Positions 1 through 13,294 of a DNA stretch of 64,000 bases are shown here, in pieces. The notes under the pieces are model-generated. The model did not search any database, had not been told where the DNA came from, and saw nothing but the letters and a program-made list of their open reading frames with translations. The translations under genes were made by a program, and so were the position numbers. Source of the stretch: Rhodocyclales bacterium (lineage in GTDB: Bacteria; Pseudomonadota; Gammaproteobacteria; Burkholderiales; Rhodocyclaceae); assembly GCA_016235165.1 (NCBI GenBank), contig JACRLX010000046.1:149203-213202 (forward strand), read 5' to 3'. The first letter of the stretch is position 1. Every line of letters begins with the position of its first letter.

Positions 1-440
1 ATCGCCGTCCTGCGGGCGCCGACTTTTGCCGGCAGGAAGCCGACGAAGAGGAAGCGCGGATCGGTCAGTCCCGCGGCCGACAGGGCCGTGATCGCGGCAT
101 TCGGCCCGGGGATGGGGATCACCTTGAAGCCGGCGCCACGCACGGCGGCCACGGCACGCGCGCCGGGATCGGAAACGCCTGGCGTGCCCGCATCGGTGAT
201 CAGGGCAACGCGCCTGCCGGCAGCCAGTTGGGCGAGCAGCTTTGCGGCGGCCTCGTTCTCGTTGTGCTGGTGCAGCGCAAGGGTCTGCACCTTGATGCCG
301 TGATGGTCGAGCAACTGGCGTGCATGGCGCGTGTCCTCGCAGGCCACCAGGTCGACGCCGCGCAGGGTTTCCAGGGCGCGCAGCGTGATGTCGCCGAGGT
401 TTCCGATCGGTGTGCCGACGACATACAATGCGCTTTCCAT
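1..440 (-). CDS. rsmI: 16S rRNA (cytidine-1402 2'-O)-methyltransferase RsmI, 3' part outside window
   Basis: The reverse strand translates from ATG at 440 as [19 protein letters not shown], the characteristic start of the RsmI (YraL) tetrapyrrole-methylase-fold family, and continues through a [10 protein letters not shown] motif that forms part of the S-adenosylmethionine pocket and through [13 protein letters not shown]. RsmI 2'-O-methylates C1402 of 16S rRNA in the decoding centre. Only about 146 of the usual ~280 residues are in the window; the C-terminus lies beyond base 1. The start codon overlaps the divergent yraN start within a shared CATG. RsmI next to yraN matches the order seen in many proteobacteria. 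A copy of a dispersed short element (3-26) lies inside the coding region. Confidence 0.93.
   Translation of the reverse strand, partial: MESALYVVGTPIGNLGDITLRALETLRGVDLVACEDTRHARQLLDHHGIKVQTLALHQHNENEAAAKLLAQLAAGRRVALITDAGTPGVSDPGARAVAAVRGAGFKVIPIPGPNAAITALSAAGLTDPRFLFVGFLPAKVGARRTA
3..26 (-). repeat. Dispersed 24-bp element, copy 1 (inside rsmI)
   Basis: Reading the minus strand, this is AAAGTCGGCGCC, six variable bases, then ACGGCG. The same pattern occurs at 2981-3004, 7275-7298, 33244-33267 and 45669-45692, with a longer form at 56575-56634. This copy and the intergenic copy at 45669 also share flanking bases on both sides. It is in frame within rsmI and encodes KVGARRTA, which sits where RsmI proteins normally have a similar AK..GRR segment, so part of the match could be native sequence. 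Confidence 0.5.
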
Positions 441-778
441 GTCCGGCATTCTTGCACAGTCCAAAGGCGCCGCCGGCGAGCAGCTCGCCGCCGATTACCT
501 GCAGCGCCAGGGCCTGAAACTGATCGAGCGCAACTTCCGCGTGCGCGGCGGCGAGATCGACCTGATCTGCCAGGACGGTACGACGACGGTGTTCGTCGAA
601 GTCCGGAGCCGCGCCGGTGCCGACTACGGCGGCGCCGGCGCCAGCATCACCGCCGCCAAGCGCGCCCGGCTGGTCCTGGCGGCCCGCCACTGGCTGGTCC
701 GTCACGGCGAGCGCCCCTGCCGCTTCGACTGCGTGCTGATCGACGGCCCGCAGGGTGAAAAACTCGAGTGGCTGCGCG

Positions 779-798
<20 letters not shown>
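439..798 (+). CDS. yraN: YraN family (UPF0102) endonuclease-fold protein
   Basis: This 119-residue protein starts at ATG 439, chosen because [18 protein letters not shown] is the usual YraN N-terminus; an in-frame ATG at 331 would run back across rsmI. It has the conserved [14 protein letters not shown] and FVEVRSR motifs of the UPF0102 family, which resembles Holliday-junction resolvase/restriction-endonuclease folds with acidic metal-binding residues. The cellular role is not established. The start codon overlaps that of divergent rsmI, and the 3' end overlaps the start of the following HIRAN gene by 20 bases, suggesting co-transcription with it. Confidence 0.9.
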
Positions 799-2480
<1,682 letters not shown>

Positions 2481-2492
2481 GGACAGGTCTCC

Positions 2493-2981
2493 TTGTCCTA
2501 CGCGCCACCGGCCTTCGAGGCCAAGATCGCCGACCCGGTCGGACTCGCCGCACGCATCGCCGTGCTGCCGCGCCCGCTGGTGTTCACCAACGGTTGTTTC
2601 GACATCCTGCACCGCGGCCACGCCACCTACCTCGCGCAGGCCAGGTCGCTTGGCGCGTCGCTGGTGGTCGCCGCCAATTCCGACGCCTCGGTGCGCCGCC
2701 TGGGCAAGGGCGGGGACAGGCCGGTGAATGCCCTGGCCGATCGCATGGCGCTGCTGGCGGCGCTGGAATGCGTTTCCCTGGTGACCTGGTTCGACGAGGA
2801 CACGCCGCTGGCCCGCATCCACGATTGCCGGCCCGATGTGCTGGTCAAGGGCGGCGACTGGCCGGTGGAAAGGATCGTCGGCTACCGTGAAGTCACGGAC
2901 TGGGGCGGCAGCGTGCATTCCATCCCCTTCATCCACCAGCGCTCGACCACGGCCCTGCTGGAAAAGATCCGCCGGCTCTGA
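2493..2981 (+). CDS. rfaE2: D-glycero-beta-D-manno-heptose 1-phosphate adenylyltransferase
   Basis: This 162-residue nucleotidyltransferase has the HxGH-type motif in FTNGCFDILHRGHATYL and the downstream VKGGDW and HSIPFIHQRSTTALL motifs of RfaE domain II (HldC). It adenylates heptose 1-phosphate to make ADP-heptose for the LPS core. The kinase half (RfaE1) that is fused in E. coli HldE is absent here, the usual split arrangement in betaproteobacteria. The best start is TTG at 2493; no ATG lies near. It sits 12 bases after dolP and probably belongs to the same operon. Confidence 0.9.
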   Translation: MSYAPPAFEAKIADPVGLAARIAVLPRPLVFTNGCFDILHRGHATYLAQARSLGASLVVAANSDASVRRLGKGGDRPVNALADRMALLAALECVSLVTWFDEDTPLARIHDCRPDVLVKGGDWPVERIVGYREVTDWGGSVHSIPFIHQRSTTALLEKIRRL

Positions 2982-3010
2982 AAGTCGGCGCCAGCGACAC
3001 GGCGCCGCGA
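2981..3010. terminator. Inverted repeat between convergent genes; also dispersed element copy 2
   Basis: Immediately after the rfaE2 stop, CGGCGCC (2986-2992) can pair with GGCGCCG (3001-3007) across an 8-base loop, followed by a T-rich run, between rfaE2 and the convergent TAXI gene. It could act as a transcription terminator. The same bases 2981-3004 fit the dispersed pattern AAAGTCGGCGCC-N6-ACGGCG, so the hairpin may derive from that element. Confidence 0.55.
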
Positions 3011-3015
3011 TTTTC

Positions 3016-4329
3016 TCAGGCCTGCGTCTTGCGCAGAATAGCCTCGCGCACCAGATCGATGTGCGCGCGCAGCGTGTACAGCATGTCGGAAAAGGTCAGC
3101 GGCGTGCGGATGCGGCTGGCATCGCGCTCGATGACTTCCAGGCGCCCCAGCCACTCGGCGCGGCTGTGCGCCGCCGGATTCTCGCCCACCTGGTTTTCGA
3201 GGAACTTCAGTTCGCCGTAGCGCCGGTAGATGCGCGAACGCACCCGCCAGCCATAGATCATCGGCGCAAACTTGAACAAGGGCACCAGCACCGCCAGCAG
3301 CGGCACGATCATCACCACCATGCGGTCGATCAGGGTCGCCGCCCAGAAGGGCAGGTAGCGTTGCAGGAAGGGCTTGCCGGACTTGTAGTAACGCTCCGCC
3401 TCCCTGGAAAGCGGAAAATCGCTATGCCCCGACCGGGGGAATTCCCGCGGTCGCTGGAAAGCACCCGCCTCGCCGTGCACCTCGGCGGCGGCCTGCATCA
3501 GCAGGTCGATCAATGCCGGATGGGTTTCTTCGCGCACCAGCAGCGTGGCCATCGGCGAAACCAGGTGTGTGTCCTGGGTCGGGATCTCCTGCGTCAGGTC
3601 GATGGCGCCACGCGGCAACACCAGATGAGCCAGGTATGGCAGTCGTCGCGTATAGGCCTCGGCATGGGCCAGGCTCATCAGGCGGATGCCGGGCGTATAC
3701 AACAAGGACCAGACCAGCGAGGACTGGGTCGGGCCAACCACGAAAGCGGCGTCGATCTCGCCCTTTTCGAAACGCTCCAGCACGGCCATGCCACCAATCT
3801 GGACCAGGCGTGCATTTTTGTCATCGATTTCGTTGGCGGCGAGCAAGGCCGTGGCCAGATGGTTGGTGCCGCTGCCGGGACCGCCCACGGCGATGCGCTT
3901 GCCCTTGAGGTCCAGCAGCTTGTCCGCACCACGCAACACGGACTCGCGATAGAAGATCCACAGCGGCTCGTGGTAGATGTCGCCGAGGGTATATAGGCTG
4001 TCGTCGGCCATCGGGCGCGCGGTGCCGCCTTGTATGAAAGCAACATCGATCGCGAAATTCGGATCGCGCAAACGGGCCAGGTTCTCGGTGGAACCGGCCG
4101 ATGGCTTTTCCACCAGCTTGATGCCGTAGCGCTCCAACACATCGCGGTAGCGGGCGGCAAAGCTCTGATACGCCCCACCCTCGCCGCCGGTACCTATCAC
4201 CAGGGAATCGGGTGGCGCCGGCTTGACGAACTGCGCGGCCAGCCAGAAGGCGCCGATCAGGAGCAGCAGCGACGGCAGCGCGACGGTGAGGATGTCGCGC
4301 CAGGACAGCAGCTTGAGCTTTTCAGGCAT
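3016..4329 (-). CDS. Membrane-anchored TAXI-family TRAP solute receptor
   Basis: The 437-residue product has an N-terminal membrane segment (about residues 12-35), then a periplasmic-type TAXI domain: LVIGTGGEGGAYQSFA, KPSAGSTENLARL, DVAFIQGG, GKRIAVGGPGSGTNHLA and GEIDAAFVVG. A second hydrophobic segment (about 333-360) is followed by a cytoplasmic-looking tail of about 75 residues. TAXI proteins normally deliver solutes to a TRAP permease, but no permease gene is adjacent, and the double anchoring with a tail is unlike a free binding protein; it may instead sense a ligand. ATG 4329 is preferred over GTG 4338 because AGGTGA lies at good spacing before it. Confidence 0.85.
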   Translation of the reverse strand: MPEKLKLLSWRDILTVALPSLLLLIGAFWLAAQFVKPAPPDSLVIGTGGEGGAYQSFAARYRDVLERYGIKLVEKPSAGSTENLARLRDPNFAIDVAFIQGGTARPMADDSLYTLGDIYHEPLWIFYRESVLRGADKLLDLKGKRIAVGGPGSGTNHLATALLAANEIDDKNARLVQIGGMAVLERFEKGEIDAAFVVGPTQSSLVWSLLYTPGIRLMSLAHAEAYTRRLPYLAHLVLPRGAIDLTQEIPTQDTHLVSPMATLLVREETHPALIDLLMQAAAEVHGEAGAFQRPREFPRSGHSDFPLSREAERYYKSGKPFLQRYLPFWAATLIDRMVVMIVPLLAVLVPLFKFAPMIYGWRVRSRIYRRYGELKFLENQVGENPAAHSRAEWLGRLEVIERDASRIRTPLTFSDMLYTLRAHIDLVREAILRKTQA

Positions 4330-4388
4330 GCGGATCACCTGGCCCGCGGCGTGGCATTATCGGCCAGCCCGTCACCGCGGGGACAAGC

Positions 4389-4844
4389 TCAGAACGGAAT
4401 GTCGTCCTCGAAGTCGTTGAAATTGCTGCTCGCCGGCTGCGCAGCCGGCGCCGGGCGGCTGGCGCTGCCCGCACCGCCGCCGCTGTCCCGCGCCGGCGCC
4501 TCGCCCATGCCCTGGCGGCCACCCAGCATCTGCATGCGGTCGCCGCGAATCTCGGTCGAATAGCGGTCCTGGCCTTCCTTGTCCTGCCACTTGCGGGTAC
4601 GGATCGAGCCTTCGACGTAGATCTGCGAACCTTTCTTCAGGTATTGGCCGCAAACTTCGGCCTGGCGACCGAAGAAGCTGACACGATGCCACTCGGTGGC
4701 TTCCTGCTTGTTGCCGTCCTTGTCCTTCCAGGTGTCGGTGGTCGCCAGACGCAGATTTGCCACGGCCTCGCCGCTCGGCAGGTAGCGGATTTCCGGGTCC
4801 GCGCCGAGATTGCCCACCAGGATCACCTTGTTTACCGAAGCCAT
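4389..4844 (-). CDS. ssb: Single-stranded DNA-binding protein
   Basis: This 151-residue protein has the OB-fold N-terminus [20 protein letters not shown], the core [21 protein letters not shown], a Gly/Ala/Pro-rich linker, and the acidic tip DFEDDIPF that recruits repair and replication partners. The length is normal for the family. It follows the MFS gene by 14 bases, with GGGGAG as the ribosome-binding site, so the two probably share a transcript. In many betaproteobacteria this MFS-ssb pair lies directly divergent from uvrA; here about 4 kb of other genes intervene. Confidence 0.97.
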   Translation of the reverse strand: MASVNKVILVGNLGADPEIRYLPSGEAVANLRLATTDTWKDKDGNKQEATEWHRVSFFGRQAEVCGQYLKKGSQIYVEGSIRTRKWQDKEGQDRYSTEIRGDRMQMLGGRQGMGEAPARDSGGGAGSASRPAPAAQPASSNFNDFEDDIPF

Positions 4845-4858
4845 TGTCGTTTCTCCCC

Positions 4859-6076
4859 TCAGGATTTAGGTTCAAGTATGCCATGCCCGGACGATGCCGA
4901 TGCCATTGCCGCACTTCGCCGCGCCGGCAGCGGCGGCATGGTCAGTGCCGCCACCAGCCAGACCAGCACCATGGCCACATCGCAGAGAAAAACGGCCGCG
5001 GCGTCGAAGTGTTGTACCAGCCAGCCACCGAGGGCGCCGCCAACGAACAGGCCGAGCGCCTGGGTGGTGTTGTAGATGCCCAGCGCCGCGCCCTTGGCCC
5101 GCGCCGGCGCGATGCGCGAAATCAGCGAGGGCAGCATGGCTTCGAGAATGTTGAAGGCGACGAAGAAGCTCAGCAGGCCACTGGTGACGATCGCGAAGCT
5201 GGTACTTCCCAGCCACATCGCCAGCAGCGTCAGAAGCAGCAGCAAGACGGCGCCGACGAAGACCGGCTGTACCTTGTTGCGCTTCTCGGCGACCACGATC
5301 GCCGGCACCATCAGCACGAAGGAGGCCAGCACTGCCGGCAGATAAACCTTCCAGTGGCTGGCCACCGGCATGTCGCCGTTACGGACCAGCAAACCGGGGA
5401 TGACCACGAACATGGCCATCTGCACCGAGTGCAATGTAAATATCCCGAGATTCAGGCGCAACAGGCTGGGGTTGAACATCACTTCGCGAAAGGCCGGCTT
5501 CGGCCCCGGTGGCAGGGGCGGTGCCGGCGGTACGACATGGGTCACCAGGCCGATCGCGGCCAGCGCGAGAAAAGCCGTCAGCCAGAAAATGCCGGCCATG
5601 CCGATCGCCGCGTAGAGCGCCGGCGCGGCAACCAGCGAGAACGCGAACATCAGCCCGATCGAGGAGCCGATCATGGCCATGACCTTGGTGCGGTGCTGTT
5701 CGCGCGTCAGATCGGCGGCCAGCGCGGTGACCGCCGCCGAAATGGCGCCGGCGCCCTGCAACACGCGACCGATGATGGACCACCAGATGTCCGCGGCCAA
5801 GGCGGCCACGGCGGAACCAATGGCGAACAGGATCAGGCCGAGGACGATCACCTTCTTGCGCCCGTAGGTGTCGGCCGCCATGCCGAAGGGAATCTGGAAC
5901 ATGGCCTGGGTGAGGCCATAGGCGCCCAGCGCGATGCCGACCAGGGTCAGGTTGTCCCCGCCGGGAATGCCCTGGGCGTGGATGGCGAACACCGGCAGGA
6001 TCAGGAACAGGCCGAGCATGCGCAACGCAAAAATCGACGCCAGCGAGGCGCCGGCGCGAATTTCTTCGCGGCTCAT
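4859..6076 (-). CDS. Major facilitator superfamily transporter (YajR-like)
   Basis: The 405-residue protein has about 12 membrane segments and the MFS motif-A region [16 protein letters not shown] between helices 2 and 3. The N-terminus, with [16 protein letters not shown], resembles YajR-type drug:H+ antiporter-like MFS members. It lacks the C-terminal YAM domain of E. coli YajR. The substrate cannot be told from sequence. It is co-directional with ssb and 14 bases upstream of it. MFS genes beside ssb/uvrA are common in betaproteobacteria, so its place is ancestral and need not imply a DNA-repair function. Confidence 0.88.
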   Translation of the reverse strand: MSREEIRAGASLASIFALRMLGLFLILPVFAIHAQGIPGGDNLTLVGIALGAYGLTQAMFQIPFGMAADTYGRKKVIVLGLILFAIGSAVAALAADIWWSIIGRVLQGAGAISAAVTALAADLTREQHRTKVMAMIGSSIGLMFAFSLVAAPALYAAIGMAGIFWLTAFLALAAIGLVTHVVPPAPPLPPGPKPAFREVMFNPSLLRLNLGIFTLHSVQMAMFVVIPGLLVRNGDMPVASHWKVYLPAVLASFVLMVPAIVVAEKRNKVQPVFVGAVLLLLLTLLAMWLGSTSFAIVTSGLLSFFVAFNILEAMLPSLISRIAPARAKGAALGIYNTTQALGLFVGGALGGWLVQHFDAAAVFLCDVAMVLVWLVAALTMPPLPARRSAAMASASSGHGILEPKS

Positions 6077-6125
6077 GGCGTCTGTGGTGGGAGACAGGGT
6101 AGTGTTCAGAAATCGCTCCGGAATA

Positions 6126-6545
6126 TCAAATATCGTCGGGAATGATCAGGTCCAGCGGATGATGGCCTTGCCGACGATAGACACGGAAGTCGGTGTCCAG
6201 CGTGCATACCGGTCCGGGGTGCATCTCCGCCAGGCGCACCATGCAGGCGTCGGCGAGCGACATCGGCGAGTCGGCATAGCGCTGCATCAATGCCGCGATG
6301 GCCGTTGCTTCCCGCTCCACTCCCAGCCCGATGCGGATTACACCCTGCGCCAGTTTGGCCAGAATGCGGGTCGGCGACACGCCGGCACGGGCAAGCAGAA
6401 AGCAGCTCTCGGCGAGTACCGGCTCGCAGGTGGTCACCGGCGCCACGAAGCTGGCGAACTGGCTGACCGCCCAGGCGTGATGGCGGTCGGTGGGGCAGAA
6501 GTAGGCCACCAGGGGCCCGGTATCGAGCAGGACGGCGCGCTGCAT
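6126..6545 (-). CDS. PIN-domain toxin (VapC family)
   Basis: The 139-residue protein starts at ATG 6545 and shows the PIN-domain acidic residues: Asp in RAVLLDTGPLVAYF, Glu in CEPVLAESCFLL, Asp in SPMSLADACMVRLAE and Asp in VCTLDTDFRVYR. These bind divalent metal in the VapC ribonuclease toxins. It lies 5 bases after the small ribbon-helix-helix gene, the normal antitoxin-toxin order. The module is inserted between the MFS/ssb pair and the hybrid kinase gene. The RNA target is not predictable. Confidence 0.88.
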   Translation of the reverse strand: MQRAVLLDTGPLVAYFCPTDRHHAWAVSQFASFVAPVTTCEPVLAESCFLLARAGVSPTRILAKLAQGVIRIGLGVEREATAIAALMQRYADSPMSLADACMVRLAEMHPGPVCTLDTDFRVYRRQGHHPLDLIIPDDI

Positions 6546-6550
6546 GGCCT

Positions 6551-6799
6551 TCAGCGACCGAAGCCGTCCAGATGCCTGGGATTGGACGCGTAGTCGGGCG
6601 GAGTCGGCTCCGCCACGCCGCAGCAATCCTGCATCAAGTCGTGCAGCGACGCGGGCGGCGGGGATTGCGGCAGGTCCGGCTGGTCGAGCACTCTGCGCAA
6701 GCCATCCTCGACCAGATCCTTCAATTTGCGCCCACGCAAGGCCGCCTCCGCTTTGGCACGGCGAAACAGCTCGTCGGAAAGGTCGATGGTAGTGCGCAT
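6551..6799 (-). CDS. Ribbon-helix-helix antitoxin (VapB-like)
   Basis: The 82-residue protein begins MRTTIDLSDELFRRAKAEAA, the beta-strand and first helix of a ribbon-helix-helix DNA-binding domain of the type II VapB group. The C-terminal half is rich in Pro and Ser and probably wraps the PIN toxin. ATG 6799 is chosen over upstream in-frame starts because the DNA-binding fold begins there. Such antitoxins neutralise the toxin and repress their own promoter. The 120 bases upstream (6800-6919) are AT-richer near the start (TATAAGCATTAAAGCATAAA), a plausible autoregulated promoter. Confidence 0.85.
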   Translation of the reverse strand: MRTTIDLSDELFRRAKAEAALRGRKLKDLVEDGLRRVLDQPDLPQSPPPASLHDLMQDCCGVAEPTPPDYASNPRHLDGFGR

Positions 6800-6919
6800 A
6801 TAAGCATTAAAGCATAAATATGCGTCGGCGTCGCCTCGGCTCTGCCAGAACCGCGCGCGCATGCCCCGCCGCCAGACGCACCCGGCGACGGAACCCGCCC
6901 TTGCCCGGTCCACACTGTC

Positions 6920-9760
6920 TCAGTCGGCGATCATCGCCGCCAGTTTGCCGGTGAGGACATCCAGCGCGTCGGCCAGATGATGCACCTGTTCGCGCCAATC
7001 CTCGTGCTCGACCGCGACGGCCTGTTCGACATGGGCGGCAAAGCCGCCGAAGCGCTCTGCCCCGACATAGGGTGAACTCCCCTTGAGCTTGTGGGCTATC
7101 GCCCGCAATCCTTCGCGGTCATTGCCGCGCGCCTGGTCGCGCAGGACTTCCGGCATCTCCCGGTACTGTTCGAGGAAGCGCCGGATCACCGCGATCATGC
7201 GTTCCGTTTCGCCCATCGCGTAACGCAAGGCAAGATCCTGGTCGATGTGATCAAGCCCTTCGCGCAGCGTCGCGAAAGTCGGCGCCGGCGACACGGCGCG
7301 CCTGGCCAGGGGAGACTTCAGCCAGCGTTCGAGGCGGGTCATGAGCGTGGGGAAATCCACCGGCTTGGTGACGAAATCGTTCATCCCCGCCGCCAGGCAG
7401 CGCTCCCTTTCCTCCGCCAGGGCATGCGCGGTCATGGCGATGATGGGCAGTTCATCCGCCGTGCACCGCTTGCGTATGGACCGGCTGGCCTCGATGCCGT
7501 CCATTTCAGGCATCTGGATGTCCATCAATACCAGATCCCAGTGTTCGCGCTCCACCGCCGCAATGGCTTCGCGTCCGTTGTTCACGATCACCAGCGTGGC
7601 CCCGGTCAGGGAGATCTGGTCGGCAGCGACAAACTGGTTCAATGGATTGTCTTCCGCAAGGAGAATGCGCGCACCTCTGAAGTCGGGCCGCGCGGCGGCA
7701 AGTCCGGCATCCGGCAACACGGCCGTGGCGCCGGCCAGAATGCGGGCCAGAGTTTGTTCCAGACTCCGGCGCGTGACCGGCCGATGGAGAACCTGGACAC
7801 GTGGCGAGGCCATGCCCAGCTCGGCACCGAAAGGCGCAATGAGCAACAGGGGAACCCGGGCGACGGCATCCAGCATTTGCCGGGCTTCGACTTCACTGCC
7901 CGCGATCATGAGTTGCGGTGTCTCGCCGACGCCAGCCCGGCGAGCGCCCATGCCGGCGATCAAACCGGATACCAGTGCCGCCAGCCCCGGATCGGCCTCC
8001 CCGACCCGAATCGGGACGCCAACCAGCGTGGGCTCCGGCTCGACGGAAGCCCCCCAGGCCGGATCCAGGGTAAAGTGAAATTCGCTGCCCAGTCCCAGCC
8101 TGCTGCTGACCCGGACCTCGCCGCCCATCAGCGCCACCAGGCGACGGCAGATCGCAAGGCCCAGCCCGGTGCCCCCATACTTGCGCGTGGAGGACGTATC
8201 GGCTTGGGCAAAGGGGTAAAACAGGCGCCCGATCTGCTCCTCGCCGAGCCCGATGCCGGTGTCCCTTACCGAGAAGCGCAGGGCCGTCGCGGAAACCTCG
8301 GTCGCCGGCGAGACGGCAAGCACGACTTCGCCGCGCTCGGTGAACTTGATTGCATTGCCAACCAGGTTGCTCAATACTTGGCTCAGGCGCAGTGAATCGC
8401 CACGAATGCGGCGCGGCGTTCCACTGTCGAGTTCGACGCGCAGCTCCACGGGCTTGCCGAGCGCCATGGTCGCGCCGAGGCCGACCACGCGCTCGATGAC
8501 TTCATCGAGATCGAATTCGATGTCTTCCACCACCAGCTTGCCGGCTTCGATCTTGGAAATATCGAGGATGTCATTGATGATGCCCAGCAAATGCTCGGCG
8601 GCGGAATGTGCCTTCATCACATAGTCGCGCGGCTTCTCGGGCATCGCCTCGCGCAAGGCCAGCGCGCTCAGTCCAAGCACGGCATTCATCGGCGTGCGGA
8701 TCTCGTGACTCATGTTGGCGAGGAACTCGCTTTTCGCCTGGGTCGCGGCCTCGGCCGCCGCCAGTGCCGCGGCCAGGCGCCGGGTGTAACCGCGCTGCCG
8801 GCGCGCGGCCCGCTCCAGCAGGATGTAGATCAGGATCACCGCCATCGCCGAACCGGCCAGCATCAGGACCAGTATCTGATTCGCATGGAGGCGACCCGCC
8901 GCCTCGGCGCTTTCCACATCGAGCGCCAATACCGCCGTCGCGAATGGAATGCCGGCGCCGTCATACAGGTTAACCGCACGCAACTGGTAGCCGGGGATTT
9001 CCCCGCGCTCGCTTCCGCTGGCGACGAGTTCCTGTATTCGTTGCCGTTCCATCACGGGAAAATCGCCGGCGGCCACTTCGAGGCTGGGGTTCGATCCCGC
9101 CTCGCCGCGCAGGCGGAATATGCCGAAGGCCGTGTCGCCCGGCTGGCCATGCGCCGCATGTTGCTCGGTTTCCAGGCGCAGCAGGGCATTCACCGTATCC
9201 AGCTTGGGATTGAGGCTGGTCGACAGCAGCAGATAGGCAATGATGCGGCCCTGGCTTTGTACCGGGCTGACGTGGAATACATGCAAATGCGCATCCTCGT
9301 GCATGTCCATCGCGTAGGCCGTACCGCCCTTGCGGCGCGCCATTTCGAACACGGCGGGCAGGCTTCCCCGCATCCCGCCATGGTTGCCGAAAAGCCGCTT
9401 GCCCTCGGGGCTGAGGATTTCCACCCCGTCCACCAGGCCCGGCGAGCTTTGTTCGATGGCCAAGGCACGCCGGTCGAGCTGCACGGTCTGGTCTGCCTCG
9501 ATGGCAGCAACAAGGGAGGGGTCACGCGCGTGGATTTCGCCGACCAGCGCAAGCTTCTCCGCCGCCGCCTGCTCGTGGTCGCGCAGCAAGGACCGCATCA
9601 TGACGGCGGTATGCTCGGTATTGCGCCAGATCGACGCCCGGGCGTCGTCTTCGATCTGGCGGCTGGTTATCAGCGACCCGAACAGCAACAGCACGGCGAG
9701 CAGCAATGCCAGCGAACGATTCCCGCCACCGGCAAAGCTTTCCGGTATGGCTTTCAACAT
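6920..9760 (-). CDS. BarA-like hybrid sensor histidine kinase with receiver and Hpt domains
   Basis: This 946-residue protein begins at ATG 9760, preceded by GAAGGAGGGG; in-frame codons further up lack a ribosome site. Domains in order: TM1 (about 16-33), a periplasmic sensory region of about 260 residues, TM2 (about 295-315), HisKA with the phospho-His in [11 protein letters not shown] (about 350), HATPase with DTGIGLG and GTGLGLAI, a degenerate receiver-like segment (about 580-680), a true receiver with Asp in [13 protein letters not shown] (about 745), and a C-terminal Hpt domain with His in [10 protein letters not shown] (about 888). It can carry out a full His-Asp-His phosphorelay, but no response regulator is adjacent, so its target is encoded elsewhere. 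A dispersed-element copy lies in the receiver-Hpt linker. Confidence 0.92.
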   Translation of the reverse strand: MLKAIPESFAGGGNRSLALLLAVLLLFGSLITSRQIEDDARASIWRNTEHTAVMMRSLLRDHEQAAAEKLALVGEIHARDPSLVAAIEADQTVQLDRRALAIEQSSPGLVDGVEILSPEGKRLFGNHGGMRGSLPAVFEMARRKGGTAYAMDMHEDAHLHVFHVSPVQSQGRIIAYLLLSTSLNPKLDTVNALLRLETEQHAAHGQPGDTAFGIFRLRGEAGSNPSLEVAAGDFPVMERQRIQELVASGSERGEIPGYQLRAVNLYDGAGIPFATAVLALDVESAEAAGRLHANQILVLMLAGSAMAVILIYILLERAARRQRGYTRRLAAALAAAEAATQAKSEFLANMSHEIRTPMNAVLGLSALALREAMPEKPRDYVMKAHSAAEHLLGIINDILDISKIEAGKLVVEDIEFDLDEVIERVVGLGATMALGKPVELRVELDSGTPRRIRGDSLRLSQVLSNLVGNAIKFTERGEVVLAVSPATEVSATALRFSVRDTGIGLGEEQIGRLFYPFAQADTSSTRKYGGTGLGLAICRRLVALMGGEVRVSSRLGLGSEFHFTLDPAWGASVEPEPTLVGVPIRVGEADPGLAALVSGLIAGMGARRAGVGETPQLMIAGSEVEARQMLDAVARVPLLLIAPFGAELGMASPRVQVLHRPVTRRSLEQTLARILAGATAVLPDAGLAAARPDFRGARILLAEDNPLNQFVAADQISLTGATLVIVNNGREAIAAVEREHWDLVLMDIQMPEMDGIEASRSIRKRCTADELPIIAMTAHALAEERERCLAAGMNDFVTKPVDFPTLMTRLERWLKSPLARRAVSPAPTFATLREGLDHIDQDLALRYAMGETERMIAVIRRFLEQYREMPEVLRDQARGNDREGLRAIAHKLKGSSPYVGAERFGGFAAHVEQAVAVEHEDWREQVHHLADALDVLTGKLAAMIAD
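7275..7298 (+). repeat. Dispersed 24-bp element, copy 3 (inside hybrid kinase)
   Basis: AAAGTCGGCGCC, GGCGAC, ACGGCG on the plus strand, nearly identical to the copy at 2981. In the kinase it encodes AVSPAPTF in the flexible linker between the receiver and Hpt domains, adding whole codons. Location in a linker is what one would expect of a tolerated in-frame insertion. Confidence 0.5.
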
Positions 9761-10085
9761 CTTCCCCTCCTTCTCGAGCGCGACGTCTTCTGGCGGAAAC
9801 CGTCGATCGTTACAAACTCCAGACCGGCAAGTATCCCTACGGCCGGTAATGGCTTCAATCCGTAGAAGCCGCAGCCCGGCATTCCCGAAATCGAGAAAAC
9901 GAGCGCCCAAGCTGCACCCGACCGCGGGCCCACGCGCGCACCGAGTCTATGTCTCCGGTAAAGCCGGAGACGGTATCCCTTACCAACGGCGCCGACGGCA
10001 CGGCGATATCTCTCGCCTGAACAGCGGGTTCGCTCTGCCGCGTGCAGCAGGGTATATTTGTTGGTTCCCAACCCGATTCAGTCTC
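9761..10085. other. Intergenic region between hybrid kinase and uvrA, with a REP-like hairpin
   Basis: This divergent 325-base region holds no convincing gene. At 9951-9970 GTCTCCGG and CCGGAGAC form an inverted repeat followed by GGTATCCC, the same layout as the 41-bp tandem units at 28571-28693 (hairpin, then GGT[A/G]TCCC). Just downstream, 9988-10005 resembles the second half of the dispersed element (GGCGCC-N6-ACGGCG). TATATT at about 10050-10057 may be part of the uvrA promoter. No LexA-type CTGT-N8-ACAG box was found. Confidence 0.5.
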
Positions 10086-12949
<2,864 letters not shown>

Positions 12950-12953
<4 letters not shown>

Positions 12954-13294
12954 GTGCGTTTGAAAACTACGCGCGCGAAGCGCAAAACATCGAGCACGAG
13001 ATCCTCACCAAGGGCGTGATCCTTGGCATCGACTGGAACGACGAGGCCAAATTGCGCGAGGTGGCGCGCCAGGCGCTCGACTGCCGGCTAGGCGCCGTCG
13101 ATTGTGAACCCGACGAACCGCGCGACCGTGCCCGGCTCGAACTCTTCGCCCTGATCCAGCTGATGCTGACGGTGATGAAGGAAAGCGCCGACGACCAGAT
13201 GCACACACATGGCGGGCCGCTATGGAAACGGCTGGCCCGCGCCCTGTGGGCTGAGTACGAGCAACGCCAGACGACTAGGAACTCACGATCCTGA
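12950..13294 (+). CDS. Conserved small protein of unknown function, coupled to uvrA
   Basis: The 114-residue protein is soluble, mostly helical and acidic, with [17 protein letters not shown] near the start and [21 protein letters not shown] in the middle. I do not recognise the family. The start ATG overlaps the uvrA stop by 4 bases, so translation is probably coupled. The last 20 bases overlap the convergent hupE gene. There are no signal peptide, membrane or metal-site features. Confidence 0.72.

Noticed and set aside
9761..10085. LexA box upstream of uvrA
   Set aside because: No CTGT-N8-ACAG match was found in the region.
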